Origin: Isoetes taiwanensis
Lineage: Eukaryota > Streptophyta > Lycopodiopsida > Isoetales > Isoetaceae
Direction: 5' to 3'
Assembly: GCA_021234155.1 (NCBI GenBank)
Contig: JAJEKV010000191.1
Coordinates: 403,806 to 467,805 of the forward strand
Length of the DNA: 64,000 nucleotides
Positions 11,395 to 23,900 of the stretch are shown piece after piece; the first letter of the stretch is position 1; each line of letters begins with the position of its first letter. The position numbers and the translations under genes were made by a program. The notes beneath the pieces are model-generated. The model saw only the letters and a program-made list of their open reading frames with translations. It searched no databases and was not told the DNA's origin.

Positions 11395-12477
11395 TATATC
11401 TTATATAATAATGTTATTGTGTAAGTGTTGGACCCAGCCCTAATTTGACTACCGAGATCCATCGACATTGCACGGCCAAGATTTCTTCTCTTCTCATCCC
11501 TTTTTTTTTTAGGTTTCAACGGTGCGAGCTTTGGGCGGTCTGCAGCTTCGGGACGTTTTTGCCCCTCCTCCCGCGCCTTGCCACGACTGAGCTCTCAAAA
11601 GCCAAGAGACTGCCCGGAACTTGAAACAAATTTTGATGCAAAGGGAAAACAATGGCTGAAGCTTTAGCTTTGGCAATGGGGGCATAAGACCCATGGATTG
11701 GTATTGTTTTGTCGGGTTTAATAAGAACAGCTCTCGCCCCCGCATCTTGAGGTTCTTGAGGTTTTGACTTCGCCGCTTTCCCTCAGTAGAACCGTGATCT
11801 CCAGCTATGGCGATGGGCTCGAATATTGATGGACTATGGCGATGGCACCGCCTCGATGGCTCTTCTTCTTCCTGGACGATGCGTAAGATTTGCCTTTAGT
11901 TGTTGCTTTTCTTTTTGCATTATTTCTCTCCGCCTACGTTCTTCTATCTTCTCGGCATGCTTCTACAAATAAGGTAGGGTATTCTTGCATCAAACACTAC
12001 CGAGTAGCAGGTCTTAGAGGTAATATGATACAGGGGAAGTAGTTGGAAAACCAAATGGGATCCAAATGCTTTGAGCTTTTAGAACTGGGTTTTTCTAGCA
12101 AGCAAGAAGGCCGTGTCTTCAGATCGGGCTAAGTAGTATTACGAATTAAATAAATACAGAGTGTCCATGCATGTCCCGCCGCCATGCAAAACCGTAACAC
12201 ATGAATCACCATACCTCTATCTCTATTGATGGCTATACCATATCTCTATTGATGGCTATAATCGAGATTGTCTTCATTGAGGATGTTCAAGCTTAGTTTG
12301 AATCCCTTGGTCGGCATAGTATTTGGGTGCAAAATGGAAATATTGATTATGATGCCATTTGTGCCGCGGATCGAGGAGGCCAACTCTCGAAGGACAAGCC
12401 AACAATGATAAAGGTCTGTAATATTTAAGATTATTAAATGAGATATCCTTTCTCTGCTTGGCCTGAAATGATCGATT

Positions 12478-12573
12478 GCCATAATGCAAAGGAGGCTCAA
12501 CATCTTTCCTAGAATCGTAATGACGATCTTGGAATTTCTCGGGCCATTTGCATGTCAACTAAAAATGCAAGTT
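12478..12573 (+). repeat. ~97-bp direct repeat inside H1, copy 1
   Basis: The segment from 'ttgccataatgcaaagg' to 'caagttagaagt' recurs at 12929-13029 with a handful of substitutions. The second copy continues into a dsRBD-like reading frame and the first does not. The first is therefore a partial duplicate of captured gene sequence. Confidence 0.8.
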
Positions 12574-12928
12574 AGAAGTGGAAATCGAAGGAGGATGTCT
12601 CAGGAGAATGTATCACTTGGATGCTAATATAGGTAATTTGACATTCCAAAACTTTTGTATGGATACCTTGATGTATGCTTTACACAACACAAAAGTGATG
12701 ATTCCATATTTGATAGGCTATTATCGGGGACACCAAGGATTTTACAAGCTTTCTAGAGGAGCCGTCTTTAGTGTCCGAAGTTACCGCATCTTATACATCC
12801 AAATTTCAGTGGCATGGACCAATGCCTCGCTCGATACTCACTGAATTCTGCCATCAACTTCACGTCGATGAGCCTACTTTGTCTATTTTACGCAATGACA
12901 CATGACAAGTGTGTGAAACAGACTTATT

Positions 12929-13280
12929 GCCATAATGCAAAGGAGGCTCAACATCTTTCCGAGAATCAGAATGACGATCTTGGAATTTCTGGGCCATTTA
13001 CATGTCAACTAAAAATGCAAGTTAGAAGTTATGTTCTAGAATGCAGTTCAGAACAATCATATCGGAATCGTAATGATGCTATTCAGAGTGCATGTTGGAA
13101 GGCCTTGCTTCAATTATCGCAGGCTCTAGACAATGGCGTGGGACGTTGGAGCTCTATTGGTGAACCTAAGAAGCACATAGCCCCTAGAGAGAATTCCCAG
13201 ATGCATGATATATCACAAAACTGGGAGATTATATGTGGTGAAGAAAGTAGTAAAAGACCTCCCCGCAGGATCGTGAGTTA
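12929..13280 (+). pseudogene. Captured dsRNA-binding-domain-like exon
   Basis: An open frame contains SYVLECSSEQSYRNRNDAIQ followed by SACWKALLQLSQAL. The pattern resembles the last strand and second helix of a double-stranded-RNA-binding domain, where the helix carries an A-x-x-A-A/C-x-x-A-L repeat. It sits upstream, on the same strand, of two exons that clearly resemble the HEN1 methyltransferase, and plant HEN1 proteins carry dsRBDs before the catalytic domain. Assignment to the same captured gene is inference from order. The frame ends at 13281 with no clear splice donor, and it lies inside H1. Confidence 0.4.
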
Positions 13281-13568
13281 ATATTGCTTATGATGTTCAT
13301 TTAGTTGGAGAAGACATGGATGAGCAGATTGAAACGAATGAAGATTTTGACTTTGAAATTGGCGCAAGGCATTAGGAATGCTTGATGCATGTGTCTCAAG
13401 CTTATTTGTTGGTCAAACCGCACAATTCTCTATGCAACCTTTTCCAAATGAGTTATCAGATGCCTCCCCGTCGAGATCATAAATAAAATTCGTAACCTCA
13501 ACCCGGGTACTGGAATTTTTCTTAATAATGTAATCTATCGTTGTGCTCACAATGTTACTTTCTTACAG

Positions 13569-14155
13569 TTCTAGAGGACTTCAGACTGGATTTTCCTGTA
13601 ACTTTAAAAAGCTTCCTTGAAGCACCGGAGGAGAGAATGGAGTCTGCATTTTTCTCACCTCCTTTGTCTAGACAACGCATAGATTTTGCTGTGAATCTGA
13701 TAAGAGAGTCACAAGCCACCTCTTTGGTAAGGGTTAAACATCATGGCAAGGTTATGATGTTTGGTAAGGGCTAACATCATAGCAAGGTTAACCATGGAAA
13801 ATCTTCTGGAATGAACACATTCCTAGATAACTTTATATTATTCCGCTGTTTATTGAACTCGAAGTCTAACTTTAGAAGTATGCATTTATTCTTTATAGCA
13901 AAAGATGCATATATTCTTTATTTCAAAAAGTGGACGTTAACTCAGTTTACAACCCCACATAGAACATAGAACGTCTTAAATTAGAGATATTATATTATGT
14001 AAAGTGTACATTTTGCCATGTATACAACCATCTTTTCTGGGGAACTTTGATGTTAACCAGCATGTTGCTTTTTCATTACTATCAATTTTGCAGGTTGACC
14101 TTGGTTGTCGATGTGGAACTTTTTTGGATGCGATATTTAAGTGTCAGGCGAACCT
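13569..14155 (+). pseudogene. HEN1: Captured HEN1-type small-RNA methyltransferase exons
   Basis: Exon A (13569-13726) follows 'tcttacag' and reads LEDFRLDFPVTLKSFLEAPE then FFSPPLSRQRIDFAVNLIRE, ending at a 'gtaagg' donor. Exon B starts after 'ttttgcag' at 14094 and reads VDLGCRCGTFLDAIFKCQ. The joined order matches the start of the plant HEN1 catalytic domain: a PPL-x-QR segment, then the S-adenosylmethionine-binding VDxGCGxGxLL loop. In plants HEN1 2'-O-methylates the 3' ends of miRNA and siRNA duplexes. Here the glycine-rich loop is altered (GCRCGT for GCGSGS), later catalytic exons are absent and the piece is inside a Helitron. It is a transposed fragment. Phase and splice sites agree. 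Confidence 0.75.
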
Positions 14156-15001
14156 TGCTGTGCAGAAAAGAAAAGAATTTAGCATATGCCAAGAATATTG
14201 ACTTAGGTGTTTGCAATAATGGGCAGACATGTTAATGGCTCTTGGAAGGGAACGTTTGAATTATATGTAAAAATGACAAGCCCTTGGCCGCTTTGATCTA
14301 TGATTCTTGAGCAACATATGAGAATTTACATGCATTTGCTTGACAATTGTTAAAGATCCGTTGGAATTTTTTAATGCCCCACTTAGATGGTGGTTCAAAC
14401 AAAACAATGGAATGCACAATTTTTGCCATGTCACATGGTATCAATATAGGTAACACATGCACAATTTTCTCAAGATTCTATCATTAACATTCACCATTCA
14501 ATACAAACCTAATAGTAGATGTCTCAATTTAAATCCCTTCCCTTTCCCTTCTAAATCAATACATCAACCTATAGCCATGAATTGATTCGAGGAGACCACC
14601 ATCTAACAACGTGAGTTAATGCGAGAGTTAAGCGGAAAAAAGAAAAGGAAATGAAGGGAAAGGGTTTTTAGGAGGAAAAAAGGGGGAAATCCATTAAAGC
14701 CATTAGACTCAATCCAACGACACCTCCAATGCATTATGCATTTATGCAGACCTCTAATGCAACTCTAATGCTTCGACTCTAACAAACATGGAAGACATTA
14801 TGAAACTTTCCCAATGCATCAAGCTATTCTAGGTCCAAGATCATGAATGCGGAAGGTTCTAAGAGGGAAGAATTGGAAAGCGAGCTAGACACTTAATGAA
14901 AGGATAATGCATTGAATGGTGAACAGCACCTCGGTATCATTGCTGCCTTATCATTTACAGATCCCCAACTTATGCCCAGCAACGCTGGGCATCGTTACTA
15001 G

Positions 15002-18000
15002 TTATAATGTTATTGTGTAAGTGTTGGACCCAGCCCTAAATCCAAAGGCTGAGATTTAGAGTTGAGATTTAATGGTTAAGATTTCGACACCTAGGAACCC
15101 AAAAATAAACAAAAAAGTCATGAGGTTTTTTTTAGCAACTCAAAAATAAAAAAGAGGTCGTGCATTCTTCTTTTCGCAACTCAAATCCTGAATCTCGAGT
15201 CTCTGTTATGGAGAAGCGACTATGGCGGCTAGCATGTAGCCTACTTAAGCTTTAGAGTTTGCATTCTTCGAGTTTGCATTCTTTTTTTAAAATCTCGAGT
15301 CACGACATCAACTACGCCCTAAAATGTTGACGGTCCGGATACACATGATTTTTTCTACCTTCTTGCGAATCGCGATTTAGGCTATTGCGGCCAGAGGTTG
15401 TTAGATTCTCGCCATGGCGGATGCTCGGAATGGGGCCATGGCAATTTTTGGGGTTTGTTCGCTCATAGATTCTCTCATGTGCTCCAATGCTAGAGAGCTT
15501 TCAAATTTTTTCCCATATAGCTTTTAGCACGGCCATGGTGCATGAATAGAGCTCGGTTACGAGCGGGCTTCTTAGCGAAATTTGCCTATCGGGCTTAGAT
15601 TACGAGAAAATATGGACGGTCTAACTTGGTCCAAACTTCACGAAATAATCTCACGCAGCTCGAGAGGCCATAGGTAGTGATCGGGACAAACTTTTATGGC
15701 AAGGTTTTTAAGTTTCATGGAATCTACATGGGACCGATTTAGGGTTTTATTGTTTCACATTAAAAAGGAGTAGAGAGAAACAACTTAAGGCTAAGGGAAA
15801 CAAAGGATTTGGCTCTTGAATGCATATAGATTTATGCCGATCGGAGTTTATTTACAATGATTATGTTTTGTGAAACATCTATTATTTACTTCGGACTCTG
15901 GTATGCATCTTCAAGCTTGCATAATGGTTTAAGCGAGTTTCAAGCTTGCGGGATAATTTTGCAGGGAGGACTTTTTGCGGGTTCTAAAAAGTTATCACGA
16001 AGCGTCTCCACTTCTTCACAGCAGGATCAAACTTCCTTAAAAGCGCTAAGATTGCCTCAGGTGCACAAGAATATGCATCCTAGCTATTTAGTTTATTTGG
16101 AATAATTTAGATCCCGCTATAGGTTATATTGTTTCTAATCCCTTTTGTGTTTGTAGACCGACATAATATTGAAGTACGAGGCAGCCCGGAAAGATTTAAG
16201 CTCTTTGCTATTTTACAATGTTGAAAAGAAAGGGTGACAATGATGGCTCCATTTACTTCTTTATTTGAAAACCGGGAATCGGATCATTCCTCTGTGGCGC
16301 GAAAGAACAAATATAGGTTCCTTTTTCATAAAGGCAAGCAACATCTGTCAAGTTTTGGCCCATAATTTTCTCTTAAGCGTATATAATGACACAAAATCAT
16401 GTGATGTTTATTACTTTAGCGGGAATTTTCAAAGCGATTGTGACAATTTGGAGAGGCGGGCTAGAAGGAATTTATTCTTCCATATAAACCATGGTATCAC
16501 GATCACTTCTCATAAATTTCAGCATGTTAGTATATAAGGTTTAACAACAAGTCACCATGCAAATTCCTCTCGAGGGTTCCATTCTCCCACATGGCCTTGA
16601 CTTTGTTTGCCAAGCCATGGATTCGAGTTCTACATTCCATCGGTTTGTAGGCATATTGCCTTTGCCCAAACTCTTACATTTGGATCTTACATTTGGAGCT
16701 TATAAAATTTCGTAAAAGCAACATCTAAGCTCCAAAAGTTTCTCTCTTTATAATTGCATCGTTTGATCCGGCTGAATACCTCATAGAAATTGCATTATGT
16801 TCTTCAAAAATAACACTTTGTGCATTTGGCACAAAACCGGGTCTCTTGCGATACAATATCCGCGGTTGGTCGCTGCTATTTCCGGTGGTGCATTCTTAGG
16901 CATCCGCGTCGCCCTACCGATTTCAAGGAATCCTATTTCCATTCTTCATGCTTCAAACCGCCGGTTTGCCGCATTATTAAGAAATCATGGCAAATTTTGA
17001 TCATAATAACCGGATCTTGCGCTCCCCAAGCGTGATATTGTAAAGGCAGCAATTACAATTGGCAATGGATTCCCGGTTTGGCGGCGACCAGCCGGACTAG
17101 CGAAAGCTAAATTATAAAAATTTGTGCCTGAGACTTTCAAGTGTTTCTTAAGAACTTCAAATTTACGCCATTTCAAGTTGGTTCAATCGTAGGAGAGGTT
17201 AAGGATGTTGATGAACCATTCGACTAACTTGACTTATTTTATCACTTATTGTACATGTACTTATTAGAAGCTTGATACACTTGATTGTATTTTTTGGAAT
17301 TCTTTTCTTGAGTTGAAGTGTTTCTTTGAATGACCAATGCAAAAAAACCAAATTATAAAACATTGAAGGCGTTAAAGCGCCATGGCAAAATAGCAAACAT
17401 AGAACAACTTTATCATAGCACAAAGCACTCAACTTGATGATAATAAATAATGACACCTTACAAAATACTCTAGATGCATAAGCAACATCTGAAGTCACAT
17501 AATTTCAAAAATCAATTGTGCTATAATTTCAAAAAATGAATTACGCTTGATTTATTTGATTATGTACAAAAGCTTCCACAAACTAAAGCCGTTATAAAAT
17601 ACTAATGGACATAAAGCATTGCCCAAAACTATATGAGAGCAAACTTCCCTTGACATTTTAGATCTTGCCGGCTCAACTCCAAGATATAATTTTTTGCATT
17701 TAAAAGGACAACCAATGTGTAATCTTGAAGTAATGCCATATCGATTAAGAAATTCACCTAGGCCACACTTGATAAGGGCTTGAAAGTTCTTCATTAGGCT
17801 TTATCGCCGATGGGCATATCATGGTCCATTGACCTAGCCATGTTACATGGCCCTTACCTGGATGCTAAATTCAAGATATTATAATGAGAGTTTTGTTATT
17901 TCTGTTTATAAAAAAACATAACTACGATGTTTTCTATATGACAATGTTTTGTACCAATACACATACAAACCCAATGTTCATATGCACACGGCTTTAAAGA

Positions 18001-18300
18001 TCAATTCCCCTATTAATATAAGTTTCAACCTGTACAATCACGCACACACCATGATAGCTCCGCATGTATGCATACATCTTTGCCAAGTCATTTAGGAATT
18101 CTAAAAGTCTAAGGACATGGGGTATGCATATACCTTTGCTAAATCTTCAAGAATTCTAAAAATCTAAGGGCATGGGGTAAAAGCTTACAAGACATTTGAA
18201 TTGCAAATTTGTGGTCACATTAGATTTTAGTAGATGCCTACTATCACGTCAACAAATTGCATAATGTTGACCAATATCACAACACAAAAGCACCACAGAC
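15002..18300 (+). other. Interior of H2: unassigned captured-like sequence
   Basis: This 3.3 kb stretch has no long frame. Visible pieces include an ATGGCGGATGCTCGG start near 15414 and an exon-like segment reading GGLFAGSKKLSRSVSTSS with AG and GT borders near 15965-16060. A possible following exon begins TDIILKYEAARKD at 16158. A short frame near 16830-17000 reads LVAAISGGAFLG. The pieces could come from one captured gene, but I cannot name it. Confidence 0.3.
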
Positions 18301-18681
18301 TATGCATTGCGGCTTTGCCATTCATAGGTTCCAAGTTATGCCCAGCGTATACCCAACAATGTTGGACACTATAACTATGTAATAAAATGATATCCACAAT
18401 AATGTTTAGCCGATGTAAAACTTATGACATTTTCTTATACAAAACCAATATATTTCTGGAACACAACCAAGCAATAGAATCTTGAACACAACCAACCATA
18501 TTGTCAAGGGCACTTCGCAAGACAATAAGTAGAATGGAACAATGGCACAACATCCGGAAATACCAACACAAAAGGAAAGAGGGAGGAGTTGCAATAGCTG
18601 GAGCAACACCTCAGTATCATTGTTGCCTTATCATTTACAAGTTTCCAACTTATGCCCAGCAACGCTGGGCACCATTACTAG

Positions 18682-18697
18682 TATATATATATATATA
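18682..18697. repeat. Residual (TA)n between H2 and H3
   Basis: Sixteen bases of TA separate the 3' end of H2 from the 5' end of H3. This is the right half of the microsatellite into which H2 inserted. Confidence 0.85.
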
Positions 18698-20552
18698 TCT
18701 TATATTATAAAGTTTTAGCGTATGTCTTGCATCAAACCCTAATTTAGATAGTTGAGATCGTCTGATTGCATTCAAAGGCCGAGATTTATCGCACAACTTC
18801 CCACCACCGTGATTGGCCATGCTCTGATCTCTTAAGAGGAAAGGGAAAATGGCAGAGAAAAGGGCAAAGTGAGAGGCAAAAAGGCACGGGTAAAAGGGAA
18901 AGACGGAGAAGGGAAAAGGAAAGGGAAAAGAGCACGAAAAAGGGAAAGAAAAAGAAAGGGAGAAAAAGGAAGGAAAAAAGGACACTATGAAAAGGAGAAG
19001 GGGGAAAGGGTGAGGACATAATAAGGGAAAAGAAAAGGGGAAGGGAGGAAAAGGAAGAAAAATAGGGCAACGGGAAAAAAGGTGAAGACGGAAAGGGTGA
19101 CGGAAGGGAAAAAGGGGAAGATAAGAATGATGGAGAGAAGGAAAAAAAGGCATGGAAAAATAGAAAGGGAAGGAAAAAGGAGGCGAAAAAGGGAAAAGGG
19201 CATGAGGAAAAGGGAGAGGGAAATGAGAGAGAAAGGAGAAAGTGGCACGAGAAGAGGAAAAGGGTGAGGAAAGGGAAAAAAAAAAAAAGGAAAAAGAGAT
19301 GGAAAAAGGGAAAAGCGAAAAGCAAAAAGAGAACATAAAACATGGAATAGGAAAAGAGGAAAAGGGAAAAGGGGAAGAGGGTGGGAAAAGGAGGAAAAAG
19401 GACATGTGAAAAAGGTGGGAAAAATGGAATGGAAAAAGGGTGGGAAAATGGAAAGGAAAAGAGAGAAGGAAAATAAAGAGTGGAAAGGAAAGAGGAAAAG
19501 GGCATGGAAAAAGAGAAAATGATGAAAAAAAGAAGGAAAAGGAAAAAGGAAATGGGAGGCGAAAAGGGAAAGGGGAAAGAAAAAAGAACACGAGGAATAA
19601 AGAGGGAAAATGGAAAAGAGGAAGGGAAAAAGGGCACGAAAAAAACTGGAAGAGGGAAAGGGTGAGGAAAGGGTAAAAATAAAGGGAAAAAGAGCATGGG
19701 GAAAGGGAAAAGAAAAAGAAAAAAGGGGAATAGGGACGGGGAAGAGGGGAAGAGGGTAGGGAAAGGCGGAAGAAAAGGCAAGTAAAAAAAAGTGGAAAAA
19801 AGGGAATGGAAAAATACATGGGAAAAGGGAAAAGGAAAAAGGAAAGGGAAAGGGAAAGGGAAAGGAAAAGGAAGGGGGGAAGGAAAGAGGAAAAGGGCAC
19901 GGGAAAAGGGAAAGGGTGGGGAAATGATGAAAAAATAAGGAAAGGGAAAAAGAAAAAGAGAGGCGGAAAAGGGGGAAGGAAAGGAAAAAAGGCATGAGAA
20001 AAAAAGAAGAAGAAAATGGGAAAAAAGATACATGAGATAAAGAAGAAGAGGGTGAGGAGAGGAAGAAAAACATAAAAAAAAAGGTGGGGAAAAGGGAATG
20101 CAAAAAGGGCATGAGAAAAGGGAAGGGAAAAGAGAAAAGCAAAAGGAATGGAAAAAGGAAAGGGAAAAAAGAGCATGAGAAAAATGGGAAGGGTGGAGAA
20201 AGGTGAAAAGGGAAGGAAAAAAGCCGTCAAAAAAAAGGTAAAGGGAAAGGGAAAAATGAGAAGGAGAAAAGGAAAGAAAAGAGGAGGGAGAAGAGGGTAA
20301 AAAAGAAAAGAAAAGAAAAAGGGAGAAGGAGAAAAGTAAATGTGCAGGGAAAATAAGAAAAGGAAAAAAAGAAAGTGTGTAAGAAAATGAGAAAAAAAAG
20401 ATATGCAGGATAGAGCAAAGGGAAGGTTATCAAATGCACAAAAACCTCTTATAGCCTAGATATGATGGACTTGGTTAATGAGTCTGAGCTGAATAGGTTT
20501 CCATCCACAAATGCTCCCAACATTTGCCCAGCAACGCTGGGCACCAATACTA
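18698..20552 (+). mobile_element. Helitron H3 with polypurine core
   Basis: The 5' end TCTTATATTATAAAGTTTTAG follows an A. The 3' hairpin GCCCAGCAACGCTGGGC at 20526-20542 is followed by ACCAATA and CTA(T). The canonical fourth base of CTAG is lost or mutated. From about 18835 to 20430 the plus strand is nearly all A and G, the same sense as in H5 and H6 once orientation is considered. There are no proteins. Frames of several hundred codons rich in F, P, L and S on the minus strand are composition artefacts. Confidence 0.8.
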
Positions 20553-20555
20553 TAT

Positions 20556-20980
<425 letters not shown>

Positions 20981-23900
20981 AGTCGCGGTTAACACCTGCT
21001 CAAACTCTAATAAATTAACCTTCTCTAGCAGTGTTTGTTTCTTATATTCCATAAAAGTTTTTATTGAATTGCTCAACAAATGGATTTCATTAAAGTGGCA
21101 CTACGTATATTCTTCAACTACCCTTAAAATTAAGATTTTGCTATGGTATTGGAACTTAACAACCTTGAAACCACTCAAGATGTTAAATCAATTGAACATT
21201 TTCTAGCGTGAAGGGTTGTTCTATTCAAGACAATGATGGTCCAATTTTTCCAAAACGAAGGAACATGCATTTGCTAAAATATCGGCGCAAAGATATCAAA
21301 GTTGTAACACGCCCAATTAAGCTATGTCAATTGCGTTGTGGCGATCAATTTCAATGTCTTCTTTGATGAAATAAAGAACCTCAACAAGTGTGAAGGTGCA
21401 AAATAATTTAACAATTTGTAAATGTTATACTTGGGAAGTACATAGACATCATTGTTTAACAATCATATTTTTGAAGGCATACACTAGAGGGTAGTTGCAT
21501 AAAGAAGGGCAATGAACTTTAGCAATGCAGTATAAAAAAATGTCTACCAAATAGTATCATCTCACATCCTTGGTTGTTTATTTCAATAGATAGAAACTCC
21601 CTTTTAACATTACCCAAACATCAAATCGTAGTTGATGCTTTCTACTTAAAATATCATTTGAACCTTGACACATAGACATAGTATTGTCAAAATAAAGAAT
21701 AGACAAAGCAAGCTTAAATTTGCCATTGTCGATAGATCTACAAACAAATGTGCAATTGTTTGATATTTTATGCAGTCCGATTGCATACACGATCCAATTG
21801 CTTGAAGATTCAAATAAATTAACAATTTTGTCTAGTTATGGAAATCAAGTTAGCGACAAAGTAAAACAATAGCAAAATTGACGACAATTGGTCTCTCTAA
21901 TATACGATTTGATGGCTTGCTTTCACGATCTTGCTATCTTTGAGTTGCAAACTCGAATATAACCCACCAAAGATTAACATATATAGACGACATTGATAAT
22001 GCATGTGCTTGAATGTCTACGAAAGCTAAGGTTTTAGAAGAGATATTTACAATACCTTATGACAAGTTCCACCAATGGAGAGAAGATATTTTTGGAGAGG
22101 ATATGCTTGAGTTACTATGGCTACAACTAAAATATATGTAACAGCATGTAAAGGGAGCCCCATTTTACTCTATAAGCTTTTACGGTCAATTAACTAACAA
22201 ACACAATTATGATACTCTAGCTTTCTTTGCCTAACATTTTTTTTAGCATTGAACTTACATGGATTACTTTTTGGAATAAACTTTCTCTAATCGATGGTCT
22301 AAACACGATCTAAGGGGATGGAAAACACAAAATTGCATGCCCACTTGGGCTCTCTCGAGGTTTCCATTTCCACCGAACAATTAAAATATATTTGTCAAAA
22401 TAAAAAGACAAAGCACGAGGCGCACCAATTATGCAACTTACTTGATCAATAATTTTGATTCTATCAAAAGGCGAAAAGTGTTAACAAATTTGTTAGGCAC
22501 AAGAATCTTCATGTCTCGCCACATCAAAGCAATTGGCGATGCATGCGGAACATCAATAAGAAAATTCAAGACTTTGACAAATTTCACAAATTCCAGAAAT
22601 TTCATACCCATGAATTTCATGGTGAAACCTGTTAAAGAGCTATTTCAAAGCGCTGCAAATTCAGTGTCGGATGCCTTGTTCCTTCTGTTCGAGCTTGAAT
22701 TTAAAATAAAATGGGGTATTCGCGGTCGGAGGAGTGGCGAGAAATGATAATGATAGAGATCACAAATAGCAAGTGCCATAAAGAAATTAATCTGCTCCAA
22801 CAATGCAAGAAGCGGTAGGAAGGAAATATGAGGGAGGTCAACAATCATTGCAAACAAATCGCCATAGGCGGTGGATATCTTTAAGGAGAATTTTCATCAT
22901 CCATATCCAAAGAGCATCTTGCGGTTGTCAACTTCGCCCAATAAAAGTCGCCCCCCCCCAATGCAACATCACGTTGCTCCTCTAGAGTAGAAATGGTGTT
23001 ACGATCATTTATGATGCAAATGCTTGTAAGAACAAAGCTCCAGCCTCTTGAATCAACTAGGGATTTTTTAGCATTGAAGCTTTACGCTACATGGGCAAGA
23101 GTTACTGAGAATAAACTTCCAACCGTTACTGCTGGTATCGTACTTGGTGTTTCTATAAATAAGGCTCTCTGGAGGCGGGCACACAAGCAACAATTTTTTC
23201 TTGCATTCAATTATTGACGAATACCTTAACTATTGGACCACCGTCGCATTTGCCATTATGCATTACACCTTTCTGGTGCAGCCATCCTTGAAAAAGCTTC
23301 TTTCATAAATTGCTTTACGTGTGAATGCTCTACACCGGAACCACAAAGGTCATATCCCTCCATCCCATAACAAGTGTATGAGAGATCTTGTAGACCAACT
23401 TCACGCTGGGACTTATGTTCAGCATGTAATGGTAAGGCAAGAATCTCAGGGATAACGTCCTTGTGTAAATCATGAGCATAAATTTGTGGAAACTAAAAAG
23501 CTAAATTGCTGATCTTTTAAAGCAGCTGTAGACATTAGTGAAAATGAATGCAGGCATAAAAGATGGCTGATAATCATGCAGCCTGCTTATGTTCAAATCG
23601 AAACTCAAGAGGCTTCTTTATGATATTACTGAGCTGTTCAAAAAATATAGCTCTGATGAAACAATGGAGCAAAGTAGCCTGCATAAAAATGCCAATCAAG
23701 TTAGAGCAACATACTTACCACCAAACTACAAATGCATGTAGAAAACTTATTCCCAACTAACATAAAGGAGTTCGTAAGACTCAAATGAACTGCCAGAAGA
23801 AAATTTGGCGCCTTAAAAACCAGAAGACCAGGCTATTCAGGGTATTTCAAAACATCTTACTCGAAGATCTTAGAATCCGTTGATGATATATGCAGCATCT

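Larger units (their letters stand above)
11399..15001 (+). mobile_element. Helitron H1 carrying a HEN1 fragment
   Basis: The element runs from TCTTATATAATAATGTTATTG at 11399 to CTAG at 14998-15001. The 3' hairpin GCCCAGCAACGCTGGGC sits just upstream, with spacer ATCGTTA. The preceding base is A and the following base is T, the standard Helitron target. At 3.60 kb it encodes no transposition protein. Its first ~60 bases and last ~80 bases closely match H2, so they belong to one family. It carries dsRBD-like and methyltransferase exons listed separately. The 5' part (11.5-11.9 kb) has GC-rich exon-like DNA of unknown origin. Confidence 0.88.
11392..18681 (+). mobile_element. Helitron H2, interrupted by H1
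   Basis: The 5' end TCTTATA (11392-11398) is separated from its continuation TTATAATGTTATTGTG (from 15002) by H1. The 3' end is the perfect hairpin GCCCAGCAACGCTGGGC, spacer ACCATTA and CTAG at 18678-18681, followed by T. Without H1 the element is about 3.69 kb. It has no transposase and must use proteins supplied in trans. The interior has a start-codon region (ATGGCGGATGCTCGG near 15414) and an exon-like piece with AG and GT borders near 15965-16060, probably captured host DNA that I cannot name. An older mutated Helitron 3' hairpin lies at 18340-18375. Confidence 0.85.

Noticed and set aside
18650-20230. A 526-codon minus-strand frame
   Set aside because: Same cause: the complement of the H3 polypurine core. 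It runs across the Helitron boundary and has no protein features.
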